Source: Alkalihalobacillus sp. AL-G (GTDB lineage Bacteria > Bacillota > Bacilli > Bacillales > Fictibacillaceae). Taken from it: a stretch of DNA of 64,000 nucleotides. Where the stretch lies: the NCBI RefSeq assembly GCF_030643805.1, contig NZ_CP094656.1, forward strand, positions 3,844,001-3,908,000, in the 5' to 3' direction. Both the position numbers and the translations under genes were made by a program. Below are positions 18,509-27,848 of the stretch, one piece after another (position 1 is the first letter of the stretch; every line of letters begins with the position of its first letter). The notes under the pieces are model-generated. The model did not search any database, was not told where the DNA came from, and saw nothing but the letters and a program-made list of their open reading frames with translations.

Positions 18509-18775
18509 TCACCAAAACGAATGATACACAATTGCTACAATATATAGGAAGCTCATGGTCATTATGTTTTTCCAGCGCTTCACCTCTTTAACCACGATCG
18601 AGAACGTACAATAATACAATAGAACAATCGTAAAAAAAGTGATCTCCGAAAAATCCAGCCATGCTTGCAACAATGTGGCAAACAGGATAAAAAGTAGATG
18701 AACACCTCCGTATTCATCTTTATATATAAGAATCACCCCTTCTGGATAGGAAAAGACCCCAGACTTCTCCATCAA
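18509..18775 (-). CDS. Hypothetical small membrane protein
   Basis: Open frame of 88 residues with two or three hydrophobic segments (about residues 27-42, 46-62 and 71-85) separated by a basic turn (KEVKRWK). I recognise no family. The start is doubtful: TTG-ATG at its head lacks a good SD, while a strong SD-like GGAGGTG lies inside the frame near 18695, suggesting that the translated part may be shorter. It follows the chromate-transporter genes with no clear promoter and precedes the 52-bp repeat array. It could be a remnant. Confidence 0.35.
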   Translation of the reverse strand: MMEKSGVFSYPEGVILIYKDEYGGVHLLFILFATLLQAWLDFSEITFFTIVLLYYCTFSIVVKEVKRWKNIMTMSFLYIVAIVYHSFW

Positions 18776-18829
18776 GGGTCATTTCAACTCGTTCATGTTT
18801 ACTATTCTATGTGGGCGAGCCTTCTCCTT

Positions 18830-19357
18830 TTACAAAAAGATCCCGCCATACGTTAAGGCACCAACGATTACGAACGCTGGGTGTATCTTCAACCGCACTA
18901 AAAACAGGTAGCTTGCGCCAACTAATAACAGTGATTGCAGCCAGCCGCTATTTTCATAGGAACTAAAAAAGAACTGGTAAGCCATGATTCCTAATAAAAC
19001 AGCGATCGTTGGACGGACGAGGATCGTCATCCACTTTACATTCTGAGAGTCTTTATATTTTAATAGAAGCTTTAAGAGTAAAATCATCAGCAGAAGCGAC
19101 GGAGCGACGGAAGCAAAAATTCCTACGACAGCACCAAACCAGCCACCTTGATCAAAGCCGATGAAGCCGGCCATTTTCGTTGCAATTGGCCCTGGCAATG
19201 CGTTTGCGAGGGCGAGCACTTCACTGAACTCCTCGGTTGACATCCACTCGTAGCGATCGACGACTTCATTTTCAACGAGCGGTATGGAAGCAGGACCTCC
19301 GCCATAACCGACGATTCCCGGGATAAAAAAGGCTAAAAAGATATGCCAAAATGTCAT
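18830..19357 (-). CDS. Chromate transporter, second half (CHR domain, YwrA/YwrB-like)
   Basis: Membrane protein of 175 residues with one chromate-transport (CHR) domain. The family signature GYGGGPASIPLVENEVV lies near residue 16 and LANALPGPIATKMAGFIG follows at about 50. In short-chain CHR transporters two adjacent single-domain genes together make the functional pair; this one overlaps its partner by four bases (ATGA). Members efflux chromate or, in some cases, have unknown substrates; sulfate analogues are the usual inference. It is the last gene of the peptide-transport/ggt operon. No clear terminator follows. Confidence 0.9.
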   Translation of the reverse strand: MTFWHIFLAFFIPGIVGYGGGPASIPLVENEVVDRYEWMSTEEFSEVLALANALPGPIATKMAGFIGFDQGGWFGAVVGIFASVAPSLLLMILLLKLLLKYKDSQNVKWMTILVRPTIAVLLGIMAYQFFFSSYENSGWLQSLLLVGASYLFLVRLKIHPAFVIVGALTYGGIFL

Positions 19358-19968
19358 CCGGACTCACCCGATTTCGTTTGAAGTCCCCATTTTCCGAAAA
19401 CGGCATAAAGAAGCAACAAACCGATCAGAATACCTGGGTGTACACCTAAGAATTCCACCAAAACGACCGATAGCACGATTAAAAACACAGCCTTCGTCCA
19501 TCCAAGTCCTTCACTACTCTTCTTCATGAATTGCCAGGTCAGCTGGGCGAGCATGAATCCGACGACAGGGATGACCGCATTCGTCATCCCTTGGACCCAC
19601 GGCTGATCTTTATAAGCACTAAGTGTTGTTAAAAGTGCCACCATCGCAACCACAGAAGGTAGAATCGTAGCGATCACCGCATTAACCAAACCGAATATTC
19701 CTGCGACCCTGTAACCGATATAGCCTGCTAGCTTTGTCGCGATTGGCCCAGGCAGCGTGTTCCCGAGCGCAAGTAAGTCCCCGAATTCATCGTCGGTGAA
19801 CCAACCGTATTGTTCAACCACCTCTTTATGGACGAGTGGGATCGAGGACGGTCCGCCGCCATATCCGAAAATCCCGACTCGGAAAAAAGCAGCAAATAAG
19901 CTAATGTGCTTATTCTTCTGCTTTTTTTCAGGTTCAGGTTGTTGTTTTACTTTTTCTAATGCTACCAT
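19354..19968 (-). CDS. Chromate transporter, first half (CHR domain, YwrB/YwrA-like)
   Basis: Partner of the preceding CHR protein, 204 residues. A charged N-terminus (EKVKQQPEPEKKQKNK) leads into six predicted helices with FGYGGGPSSIPLVHKEVV and LGNTLPGPIATKLAGYIG. The ATG lies inside the last codons of the gamma-glutamyltransferase gene (7-base overlap), so it is translationally coupled to it. B. subtilis has the comparable arrangement ywrA-ywrB near ywrD (ggt-like) and ywrC (Lrp-like), which supports a conserved functional group. Confidence 0.9.
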   Translation of the reverse strand: MVALEKVKQQPEPEKKQKNKHISLFAAFFRVGIFGYGGGPSSIPLVHKEVVEQYGWFTDDEFGDLLALGNTLPGPIATKLAGYIGYRVAGIFGLVNAVIATILPSVVAMVALLTTLSAYKDQPWVQGMTNAVIPVVGFMLAQLTWQFMKKSSEGLGWTKAVFLIVLSVVLVEFLGVHPGILIGLLLLYAVFGKWGLQTKSGESG

Positions 19969-21572
19969 GCGGCGACACTACCATCCGTTCTCGATTCGGT
20001 TCCGCCCATCAGCACACCTGTTTTCGGATCACGCCAAATGATCTGCCCGCGTCCAAAAGGTCCTCCATCCAATGCGACCTGAATTTGGTGTCCTTTTCGT
20101 GCTAAAGCTTGAGCGATGTGATTCGGGAAATTCGGTTCGACGAGGACCTTTTTGCTCTCCATCCATTGCCATCTTGGTGCATCAAGAGCAGCCTGTGGGT
20201 TCAGGTGGAAATCAATGGTGTTCATTACAACCTGAACGTGTCCCTGAGGCTGCATGAACCCGCCCATCACGCCGAATGGACCAACTGCCTCATCACCTTT
20301 CGTTAAAAAGCCCGGGATGATCGTGTGATACGTCCTTTTCCCGCCTTCGAGACGATTATCGTGTTCAGGGTCCATCGAAAAGTTATGTCCTCTGTTTTGA
20401 AGCGCAATTCCTGTTCCAGGTACGACGAGTCCGGAACCAAAGCCCATGTAGTTGCTTTGAATGAAGGAGACCATATTCCCATCTCCGTCAGCAGTTGCCA
20501 GATAGACCGTTCCTCCTTTAGGTGGTTCACCCGGCTCGGGTTGCCTTGCATGTTCGCCGATTAATTGACGACGTTCCTCAGCGTACTTCTCTGATAAAAG
20601 AGCATTCGCTGTACTCGTCATCGACCGCTCTTCGGTTACATATTTCAGTCCATCCGTAAATGCCAGCTTCAATGCTTCGATCTGTTTATGGTAGGTATCG
20701 AGCTCTTCCTTCCCGGAAAACTCGTAGCCCTTCAGCATGTTCAATGCCATCAAGGCGATAATTCCCTGGCCGTTCGGCGGTATTTCCCAAACTTTATGAC
20801 CACGGTACTCAACACCGATCGGATCTACCCACTCCGGCTTATACGCTGCAAGGTCTTCCTTTCGTAAAAACCCATCATACTTCTTGGAAAAAGCATCAAT
20901 TTGATCCGCTAAACTCCCTCGATAAAAGGATTCAGCATTCGTTTCAGCGATTTCACGTAACGTGTTCGCGTGACCTTCTGAGCGCCAAACCTCACCGATT
21001 TCAGGTACGCTTCCATTAGGTGCAAATGTCTCAAACCAGTGTTGGAATTCATCATCGGTCAGTTCAGACTTGAAGCGATCAGCCGCAGCATTCCAAAATC
21101 TTCCTAACACAGGTGAGACAGGGTATCCTTCCTCTGCGTACTCGATTGCCGGCTTTAAAACCTCGGTTAAAGGAAGTGTGCCGAATCGTTCTGATAAGGC
21201 CGCCCATCCACCTGGAACACCTGGAACAGTAACTGGAACCCAGCCATATTTCGGGATATCCTTGTGTCCCTTTTCCTTTACAGCTTCGATTGAAATCGAC
21301 CTTGGCGAGGGTCCGCTCGAATTCAACCCGTGCAGCTTACCTTTCGTCCAGACGAGCGCAAACGAATCCCCTCCGATTCCGTTCGATGTCGGCTCGACAA
21401 CGGTTAAGCATGCTGCCGTCGCAATGGCGGCATCAATGGCATTCCCGCCTTTTTTCAATATATCAAGACCGGCCTGTGCGGCAAGCGGTTGCGATGTTGC
21501 AACCATCCCCTTATTAGAAAATGACGTCATTCTCTGTGATGGATATGGGTTATATAGGTGATCTGACTTCAT
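19962..21572 (-). CDS. Gamma-glutamyltransferase family protein (YwrD-like)
   Basis: Ntn-hydrolase of the gamma-glutamyltranspeptidase family that cleaves gamma-glutamyl bonds, for example of glutathione. The 536-residue protein has the N-terminal GGNAIDAAIATAACLTVVEPTSNGIGGDSF region (here split by context) and the autoprocessing site GGTVYLATADGDG with Thr355 as the predicted nucleophile; PFGVMGGFMQPQGH lies in the small subunit. There is no signal peptide, so it resembles cytoplasmic YwrD rather than secreted GGT. It follows a complete peptide ABC transporter by 30 bp and overlaps the chromate transporter, which suggests import and hydrolysis of gamma-glutamyl peptides. That substrate is inference. 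Confidence 0.9.
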   Translation of the reverse strand: MKSDHLYNPYPSQRMTSFSNKGMVATSQPLAAQAGLDILKKGGNAIDAAIATAACLTVVEPTSNGIGGDSFALVWTKGKLHGLNSSGPSPRSISIEAVKEKGHKDIPKYGWVPVTVPGVPGGWAALSERFGTLPLTEVLKPAIEYAEEGYPVSPVLGRFWNAAADRFKSELTDDEFQHWFETFAPNGSVPEIGEVWRSEGHANTLREIAETNAESFYRGSLADQIDAFSKKYDGFLRKEDLAAYKPEWVDPIGVEYRGHKVWEIPPNGQGIIALMALNMLKGYEFSGKEELDTYHKQIEALKLAFTDGLKYVTEERSMTSTANALLSEKYAEERRQLIGEHARQPEPGEPPKGGTVYLATADGDGNMVSFIQSNYMGFGSGLVVPGTGIALQNRGHNFSMDPEHDNRLEGGKRTYHTIIPGFLTKGDEAVGPFGVMGGFMQPQGHVQVVMNTIDFHLNPQAALDAPRWQWMESKKVLVEPNFPNHIAQALARKGHQIQVALDGGPFGRGQIIWRDPKTGVLMGGTESRTDGSVAAW

Positions 21573-21601
21573 ATAACAATCCCTCTTTCTCTTATAGACT
21601 T

Positions 21602-22576
21602 CTAAACTTCATGACAGGCAACAAAGTGATTCTTTTCAACTTCCCGCCATACTGGTCTTTCTTCTTTGCATTGCGCTGTTGCGATAGGACAGCGGGTATG
21701 GAACGGACACCCCTTAGGTGGATTCGCTGGATTTGGTAGATCTCCTGCTAATTTTATCCGGTTTTTTTTACGTCCTGGAATCGGCCGTGGAATCGCCGAT
21801 AGCAGGGCTTTTGTATAAGGATGTAACGGATTTTCATAGATTCGGTCTGATGGGGCTAGTTCTGCTGTATTGCCAAGGTACATAACGAGCACACGGTCAC
21901 TGATATGACGGACGACACCTAAATCATGCGAGATGAACATATAAGTCAGTTGATGCTTTTCCTGAAGTTCCTTTAAAAGTTTGATCACTTGAGCTTGAAC
22001 TGAAACGTCTAGCGCCGATACCGCTTCATCGCAAACAATAAAGGAAGGGTTCAACGCAATCGCCCTGGCAATCCCGACTCGCTGTCTCTGACCACCACTG
22101 AATTCATGTGGATAACGGTCATAATGATCTGCCTTTAAACCGACTTCATCAAGCAATTTCAAGACACTATCTTTCCGTTCTTTTTTCGATAAGGAGGTAT
22201 GAATGATAAACGCTTCTTCAAGGCCATCCCCAATCCGCTGCCTTGGATTCAATGACGCATACGGATCTTGGAATATCATCTGCATTTCTCGTTTAAACGC
22301 TTTGAGCTTTCTATCGGGGAGCGTTCCGATTTCCTGTCCTTTAAAAACGATTGATCCTTCCGTTAACGGCTCAAGGCGAAGAACAGCACGGCCGAATGTT
22401 GATTTTCCACAGCCGGATTCTCCTACTACTCCGAGTGTTTCCCCTTCATAGAGATCAATTGAAACATCTTCAACTGCCCGAACATGTCCCTGTACCCTCT
22501 GAAGTAATCCACCTTTTATCGGATAGTATTTCTTGACGTTATTGATTTGAAGAAGCGGTTGCTGCAGATTCATCAT
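21602..22576 (-). CDS. Oligopeptide/dipeptide ABC transporter ATP-binding protein (OppF/DppF-like)
   Basis: Cytoplasmic ATPase of a peptide importer, 324 residues. Walker A is GESGCGKST, the signature is FSGGQRQRVG, Walker B ends VCDEAVSALD, and the H-loop is FISHDLGVVRH. A C-terminal oligopeptide-transporter extension with CPFHTRCPIATAQC is present. The start is the first ATG of an ATG-ATG pair at 22576, with GGAGGTGG 6 nt upstream; a longer upstream frame lies inside oppD. It overlaps oppD by 38 bases, a sign of tight coupling. Confidence 0.93.
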   Translation of the reverse strand: MMNLQQPLLQINNVKKYYPIKGGLLQRVQGHVRAVEDVSIDLYEGETLGVVGESGCGKSTFGRAVLRLEPLTEGSIVFKGQEIGTLPDRKLKAFKREMQMIFQDPYASLNPRQRIGDGLEEAFIIHTSLSKKERKDSVLKLLDEVGLKADHYDRYPHEFSGGQRQRVGIARAIALNPSFIVCDEAVSALDVSVQAQVIKLLKELQEKHQLTYMFISHDLGVVRHISDRVLVMYLGNTAELAPSDRIYENPLHPYTKALLSAIPRPIPGRKKNRIKLAGDLPNPANPPKGCPFHTRCPIATAQCKEERPVWREVEKNHFVACHEV

Positions 22577-23549
22577 GATGCTCCACCTCCTGTAACCAGC
22601 ATCTAACAGTATGGTTGTTATCGACTTTAAACGTTTCTGGTGATTGATTGCGACATTTCTCTGTTGCAAATTCACAACGATCATGAAAACGGCAACCGGT
22701 TATTTTTTCATTTAAGTTCGGCAGTGTCCCAGGTATCGCTTCTAATTGATGATTACGGTCATCCACATTTGGAACAGATTTCAATAATCCTTTTGTATAC
22801 GGGTGCTGAGGGTTTGTGAATAGACTATCAACATCACCTTCCTCTATCTTTTCACCGGCATACATCACCATAACCCGGTCTGCAACTTCAGCGACAACAC
22901 CCATATCGTGGGTGACCATGACGACACCCATCCCTAATTCTTCTTTTAAATCATCAATCAGATCTAAAATCTGAGCTTGGATGGTCACATCAAGCGCTGT
23001 GGTCGGTTCATCTGCAATCAATAAGGAAGGGCGACAAGCTAAAGCGATTGCAATCATCACCCGTTGCCGCATCCCCCCGCTTAATTCATGTGAATATTGA
23101 GACATCCTTTTTTCAGGATAAGGAATGCCTACTTGTTTCAATAATTCGATTCCTTTTTCATGTGCTTCACGTTTTGATAGCTTCTTATGAATTATCAATG
23201 GTTCTCTGATTTGGAACCCTACTGTGAAAACAGGATTTAAAGCAGTCATCGGTTCCTGAAAAATCATCGACATTTTGTTGCCGCGAAGTTTACGCAGCTC
23301 TTCTTGTGGCATTTTGGATAATTCTTGCCCCTCCAGCTGTACGGAGCCTTCACTGATTTCTCCGTTACTCGGTAGAAGACCCATTAAGGATAGTGAGGTA
23401 ATACTTTTACCACACCCTGATTCTCCAACAATGCATAATGTTTCACCTTTATTGACAAAAAACGAAACCCCGCGGACGGCTGACAGTTTCCCATCAGCCG
23501 TTTTAAATTTTGTAACGAGGTTTTCAACTTTAAGCAATTGCTTTGACAT
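22539..23549 (-). CDS. Oligopeptide/dipeptide ABC transporter ATP-binding protein (OppD/DppD-like)
   Basis: Second ATPase of the peptide importer, 336 residues: Walker [12 protein letters not shown], signature [10 protein letters not shown], Walker [14 protein letters not shown]-loop [10 protein letters not shown], and the C-terminal [15 protein letters not shown] motif typical of Opp/Dpp ATPases. It starts 7 bp after the binding-protein stop and overlaps oppF. Length and motifs are normal, so the transporter should be functional. Confidence 0.94.
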   Translation of the reverse strand: MSKQLLKVENLVTKFKTADGKLSAVRGVSFFVNKGETLCIVGESGCGKSITSLSLMGLLPSNGEISEGSVQLEGQELSKMPQEELRKLRGNKMSMIFQEPMTALNPVFTVGFQIREPLIIHKKLSKREAHEKGIELLKQVGIPYPEKRMSQYSHELSGGMRQRVMIAIALACRPSLLIADEPTTALDVTIQAQILDLIDDLKEELGMGVVMVTHDMGVVAEVADRVMVMYAGEKIEEGDVDSLFTNPQHPYTKGLLKSVPNVDDRNHQLEAIPGTLPNLNEKITGCRFHDRCEFATEKCRNQSPETFKVDNNHTVRCWLQEVEHHDESAATASSNQ

Positions 23550-23556
23550 GCTAACC

Positions 23557-25110
23557 CTACTCTCTGTGAACGTTATATAGTGACCATTGACCTGTAGGAT
23601 CCATCTTCAAGCCTTTTACTGATTTATCATAAGCTGCCGTTACAATGCCGTGACTCATGACTACCCACGGTGCATCCTTTACAGCAATTTTATTTGCCTC
23701 GACCAGCTTCTGTTTACGCTTTTCTTGGTCGACGATGACACGTGATTCGTTTACGAGCGTGTCAAACTCAGGATTTGAGTATTGCGTACGGTTTGAAGCA
23801 CCGATGTTATCGCTGTGCAGGTTCGGATAGAGAAGCTCACTTCCGTCAGCTGTGCTGTTTGTCCAGCCGAGGAAGGTTATATCGAAATTACCTTTTTTAC
23901 TAACATCAAGGAATGTACCCCATTCCATCATTTCGATTTGCGCATCAAGACCTACTTCCTTTAATTGCGCCTGGACGATTTCAGCCATTTTCGTATAGGT
24001 CGGTGTATTGGCTACCAACATTTTAACCGTTGCACCTTCATAGCCATTTTCCTTCAGAATTTGTTTCGCTTTTTCCGGATCGTATTCATAACCTAATTTT
24101 TCGACGGATTCATCATAGCCGAATACTTTCGGTCCAATGATACTATTTGATTGAACACCTAATCCACTGAGTTTCTTAACGTATGCTTCACGGTTAATCG
24201 CGTGTGCAACCGCCTGTCTAAAAGGAAGCTCATTCGTAGGAGCTTTGCTCATATTAAAACCGAGATAAGAGACCGGTGTTCCTTCCTTTTTCATAATCTC
24301 TACACTTTCTATAGACTTAAGACGGGGGAGATGCTCAGCTGTAAGTCCATCAATAAGTTGAACTTCACCCGTTTGAAGCATAGAAACCGCTGTATTGACT
24401 TCAGGTACGACTTTAAACGTTACTTTTTGAAGCTTTGGCGGATCCTGCCAGTACTCTTTATTCGCTTCTAATGTGATATGGTCACCTACTGCCCATTCAA
24501 CAAACTTGAAAGGACCTGTTCCAACTGGTTCTTGATTCAATTTACCTTTTTTGTCTGCAGCCGGACTGACGATCGAAGCATTCGTATGGGATAATGCCGC
24601 AAGCATCGGACCATAAGGTTCTTTTGTTTTGATGACAACCGTGTACTCATCTTTCACTTCGATAGATTCAATAGGTTCTAATAGTGAAGCACGAGGTGCC
24701 GCTGTATCGGGATCTCGGAATTTATCAAAGGTATACTTGACAGCTTCTGCATTAAAGTCAGTACCATCATGGAACTTGATTCCTTCTTTTAACTTGATTA
24801 CCCATGTTTTCGGATCTGGATTCTCATATGATTTGGCGAGTTTCGGTACAATTTCCATCGTTTCTGGATCTCGTACGAATAATGTTTCATAAATTTGTTC
24901 AATGACACGTGATGAAACTGAGTCATTGGTTTCAATCGGAGACAAACCAACTGCTTTTGTTGTAGAAGCATACGTCAACTCCTGAGGTACATCTCCTCCA
25001 TCATCTTCTCCACCTGAAGAACTCTTTCCTGAACTGCTACAACCTGCTAAAGCAAAAGATACTATTAAAAGAACAGTTATTAGACTTGTTAAAAAACGTT
25101 TACTTTTCAT
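23557..25110 (-). CDS. Peptide ABC transporter substrate-binding lipoprotein
   Basis: Family 5 extracellular solute-binding protein (OppA/DppA/GsiB type), 517 residues, anchored as a lipoprotein: signal segment LITVLLIVSFALAGCSSS with lipobox LAGC near residue 23. A Ser/Gly/Asp linker follows, then the two-lobed binding domain with LTYASTTKAVGLSPIETND and GIKFHDGTDFNAEAVKYTF. The gene sits between permease and ATPase genes, as in Bacillus App-type clusters. Substrate specificity cannot be read from sequence; the linked ggt gene makes glutathione or other gamma-glutamyl peptides a reasonable guess. Confidence 0.92.
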   Translation of the reverse strand: MKSKRFLTSLITVLLIVSFALAGCSSSGKSSSGGEDDGGDVPQELTYASTTKAVGLSPIETNDSVSSRVIEQIYETLFVRDPETMEIVPKLAKSYENPDPKTWVIKLKEGIKFHDGTDFNAEAVKYTFDKFRDPDTAAPRASLLEPIESIEVKDEYTVVIKTKEPYGPMLAALSHTNASIVSPAADKKGKLNQEPVGTGPFKFVEWAVGDHITLEANKEYWQDPPKLQKVTFKVVPEVNTAVSMLQTGEVQLIDGLTAEHLPRLKSIESVEIMKKEGTPVSYLGFNMSKAPTNELPFRQAVAHAINREAYVKKLSGLGVQSNSIIGPKVFGYDESVEKLGYEYDPEKAKQILKENGYEGATVKMLVANTPTYTKMAEIVQAQLKEVGLDAQIEMMEWGTFLDVSKKGNFDITFLGWTNSTADGSELLYPNLHSDNIGASNRTQYSNPEFDTLVNESRVIVDQEKRKQKLVEANKIAVKDAPWVVMSHGIVTAAYDKSVKGLKMDPTGQWSLYNVHRE

Positions 25111-25172
25111 ATCATTTTTCCTCCTATGTGATGAACGTGTTAAAAATAAGATTAATTTGGTGAACCTTGTTG

Positions 25173-26072
25173 TTAGCTCAAATCCATATTAGGATCTAAA
25201 GCATCACGCAGCCCATCGCCAACGACGTTAAAAGCAAATACAACAAGCATGATTGCAATTCCAGGTACAATTGTCATGTGTGGTGATGTCCACATAAAGG
25301 ATTGCCCTGCAGCGATCATCGCACCCCATTCGGGTGTAGGCGGCTGTGCTCCCAACCCTAGAAAGCTAAGGGCTGATGTCGAAAGGATAGCGGTTGCCAT
25401 CCGCATCGTCGCGAACACGATTATCGGCGCCATGCAGTTTGGTAAAATATGTTTGATTAAAATACGACTATTGCTTGCACCCAAGGATCTCATCGCAACA
25501 ATGTACTCTTGTTTTTTTACCGACAGCACACTACCTCTTACGATACGGGCACAGGTTGGTATTGACCATATACTGATTGCGATCATTACGTTAACTAGAC
25601 TTGTGCCTAGCATTGCAATAATCAACATTGCTAACAATATTCCTGGAAAGGCGAACAATAAATCTACAAATCTCATGATCAACCCATCTATTTTTCGAAA
25701 ATAACCTGATATAAGTCCCAATGTAATACCGCCTGCAAGACCAAGAATGACGGAAACGATTCCGACAACTAATGATATTCTGGCACCATATGCGATTCGG
25801 CTCCACATATCCCTTCCATAGTTATCGGTCCCTAGCCAATGACCTTCTGAAAATATAGGCAATTCGCTATTTGACAACGTTTGATCAGCCGGATGATAAG
25901 AAGTGATCCATGGGGCCAAAACAGCCGTAAGAACCTGGATTAATATGATGATTAAACCAAATACAGCAAGTCGGTTTTTCAGCAGTTTTTTTATGGTAGC
26001 AACAAAGATCTTTTGTTTCTTTTTCTCTTTGTTTATTAGCTTGGAATTGGCAACAATTACTTCACCAGCCAT
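25173..26072 (-). CDS. Peptide ABC transporter permease (OppC/DppC-like)
   Basis: Inner-membrane permease of 299 residues with a basic cytoplasmic N-terminus, six helices and the ABC permease EAA loop (AMRSLGASNSRILIKHILPN) at about 195-215. The N-terminal HPADQTLSNSELPIF segment followed by WLGTDNYGRDMWSRI is characteristic of the DppC/OppC family. AGAGAGGAGG lies immediately upstream of the ATG, slightly closer than ideal. Gap to oppB is 22 bp. Confidence 0.93.
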   Translation of the reverse strand: MAGEVIVANSKLINKEKKKQKIFVATIKKLLKNRLAVFGLIIILIQVLTAVLAPWITSYHPADQTLSNSELPIFSEGHWLGTDNYGRDMWSRIAYGARISLVVGIVSVILGLAGGITLGLISGYFRKIDGLIMRFVDLLFAFPGILLAMLIIAMLGTSLVNVMIAISIWSIPTCARIVRGSVLSVKKQEYIVAMRSLGASNSRILIKHILPNCMAPIIVFATMRMATAILSTSALSFLGLGAQPPTPEWGAMIAAGQSFMWTSPHMTIVPGIAIMLVVFAFNVVGDGLRDALDPNMDLS

Positions 26073-26094
26073 TCCATTTCCTCCTCTCTATCTA

Positions 26095-27036
26095 TTAGTC
26101 GTAACTTATCCTCGGGTCAATCACTGCGTAAACGATATCAACGACCAAGTTTACTAGGACAAATAATGTTGCAACGAGTAAAACGGAACCTTGCACCATC
26201 GGAAAGTCCCTTGCTGCGATTGCTTCAATCATCAATCGTCCAACACCGTTGATTGCAAAAACTTGCTCTGTAATGATCGTACCTCCTAATAAGAATCCAA
26301 AATTCAGCCCGATGACTGTTATTACCGGAATCATTGCATTTCTTAATGCATGGACCCCTATTACAGCCTTCTCTTTAACACCCTTCGCTCTAGCTGTTCG
26401 AACATAATCTGCTCGAATCACTTCTAACATTGTTGAACGGCTCATTCGGGCGATCATCGCTGCTGATCCAGTACCTAAAGTGATTGCAGGCAAAATCAGC
26501 TGCTTCATCCCTTCGATTGTCCAGAACGGTGCACTTAATCCCCCAACAGGCAGCCACTGTAAATTTACAGCGAAAATAATTATCAGAACTGTCCCAAGCC
26601 AAAAGTTCGGTATCGATATTCCTGCCAATGCAATAACTGTACTGGATACGTCCAGCCAAGAATTTTGCTTTAATGCTGAAATTATACCTGCAATTACTCC
26701 GATAACCACTGCAACGATCATACTGGCAATCGCAAGGTTTAAAGTATTCGGAAATCGATTGATAATTGCATCACTAACCGATTGTTTTGTCTGATATGAA
26801 AAACCTAAATCCCCTTGAACTACACCAGCCATATAATTTCCGTATTGAACAAGAACGGGATCATTCAACCCCAAGTTATCCCTGATTGCTTCAATATCGG
26901 AATTTGAAGCTGTCGGTCCACCTATAATGCTTGCAGGGTCACCGGGTGACAGATGCATACTCATAAACACGATAAATGAGATTCCAACGAGTAAAAATAT
27001 TAACTGAACAAAACGTCTAATTATAAGTCCGATCAT
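26095..27036 (-). CDS. Peptide ABC transporter permease (OppB/DppB-like)
   Basis: First gene of the transporter operon, permease of 313 residues. N-terminal MIGLIIRRFVQLIFLLVG, then SPGDPASIIGG, and the EAA loop VRTARAKGVKEKAVIGVHALRN are diagnostic of OppB/DppB. The ATG at 27036 has GGAGGTGA 5 nt upstream; the open frame extends 42 codons further but that part is AT-rich and lacks an SD. A TATAAT sits about 190 bp upstream. Confidence 0.93.
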   Translation of the reverse strand: MIGLIIRRFVQLIFLLVGISFIVFMSMHLSPGDPASIIGGPTASNSDIEAIRDNLGLNDPVLVQYGNYMAGVVQGDLGFSYQTKQSVSDAIINRFPNTLNLAIASMIVAVVIGVIAGIISALKQNSWLDVSSTVIALAGISIPNFWLGTVLIIIFAVNLQWLPVGGLSAPFWTIEGMKQLILPAITLGTGSAAMIARMSRSTMLEVIRADYVRTARAKGVKEKAVIGVHALRNAMIPVITVIGLNFGFLLGGTIITEQVFAINGVGRLMIEAIAARDFPMVQGSVLLVATLFVLVNLVVDIVYAVIDPRISYD

Positions 27037-27298
27037 TTCTTCACCTCCTAAGTTGTTTAAAGACCAAATGTTAACTAATCCGACAAAAATAATTTTTTTG
27101 TTATTTAACACTATCCATTTTTTACCTTTCATTACGGAATTAAAATAATTATTTTTAATCATTTGTTAGTCAAAATTTGATTTTTTATTTATTTTTGTTT
27201 CTAAAGTGAATTATTAATGATTATAAAGGAAATATTCCGAAAAATCTACCTTATATACAAATAATTAAAACTTATCCGAAAATTCCTTCTTTTTGTAC
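27037..27298 (-). promoter_or_regulatory. Upstream region of the peptide transporter operon with candidate promoter
   Basis: AT-rich leader. Minus strand TATAAT at 27220-27225 is a good -10 but the -35 (TAGATT at 17 nt) is poor, suggesting an activator-dependent promoter. The adjacent Lrp/AsnC gene is a natural candidate regulator. No riboswitch or attenuator was recognised. Confidence 0.45.
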
Positions 27299-27339
27299 AA
27301 AAAACAAGCCGAGAAAGGGATTTCCTTTTCCGGCTTGTT
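27299..27339 (-). terminator. Terminator of the lrp/asnC gene
   Basis: Hairpin AACAAGCC...GGCTTGTT with an inner AAAGG/CCTTT, followed on the minus strand by TTTTTT. It lies 60 bp downstream of the regulator stop and separates it from the transporter operon. Confidence 0.85.
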
Positions 27340-27398
27340 TCAATTTAGCTGTTCTATTTTCGTTTTGTTAAGCTTGGACATTGGAAAGCACGAATCAA

Positions 27399-27848
27399 CT
27401 ATAGTTTCAATCCTGATCGACTCTTGAATCTTCTCAAAAGGATATGACTCTCCACTCGGGTAATCCCTTCAAGTGCATATAACTCATTGTTAATAAATGA
27501 TTCCAATGCAGAGAAATCATTAACTAGTACGTGCATGTGCAATGTGCTTGGCCCAGTCATTTGATAACAGCTAGCAACACTTGGATTACTAGCCAACGCT
27601 TCTGCCACTTCTACTAGATAACTCGGTTCACAATCTACTTCAAAAAAGGCAGAAACGGTTTTACCTACTTTTTCAGAATTGATCATAACACTGAACTTTT
27701 CTATCACTCCATTTTTACGAAGCTGATTAATTCTCTCTCGAACTGATACTCTTGATAAATTAAGCTCTTTCCCAATGTCTACATAAGACATCCTGCCATC
27801 TTGAGAAAGCAATTCTAATATTTTCTTATCAATCTGGTCAACTTTCAT
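27399..27848 (-). CDS. Lrp/AsnC family transcriptional regulator
   Basis: DNA-binding regulator of 149 residues: helix-turn-helix at about 8-55 (DQIDKKILELLSQDGRMSYV, then LNLSRVSVRERINQLRKNGVI) and a RAM ligand-binding domain in the C-terminal half (PSVASCYQMTGPSTLHMHVLV). Start chosen at ATG 27848 with GGTGAT 4 nt upstream; in-frame ATG and GTG codons two to four codons earlier are alternatives. It is a separate transcription unit just upstream of the peptide/ggt/chr operon on the same strand. B. subtilis YwrC, also Lrp-type, sits beside ywrD-ywrB-ywrA, which supports it being the local regulator. Confidence 0.9.
   Translation of the reverse strand: MKVDQIDKKILELLSQDGRMSYVDIGKELNLSRVSVRERINQLRKNGVIEKFSVMINSEKVGKTVSAFFEVDCEPSYLVEVAEALASNPSVASCYQMTGPSTLHMHVLVNDFSALESFINNELYALEGITRVESHILLRRFKSRSGLKL

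Noticed and set aside
22081-22120. Perfect DnaA box (TGTGGATAA) inside oppF
   Set aside because: A single box within coding sequence, with no neighbours; expected by chance in 64 kb.
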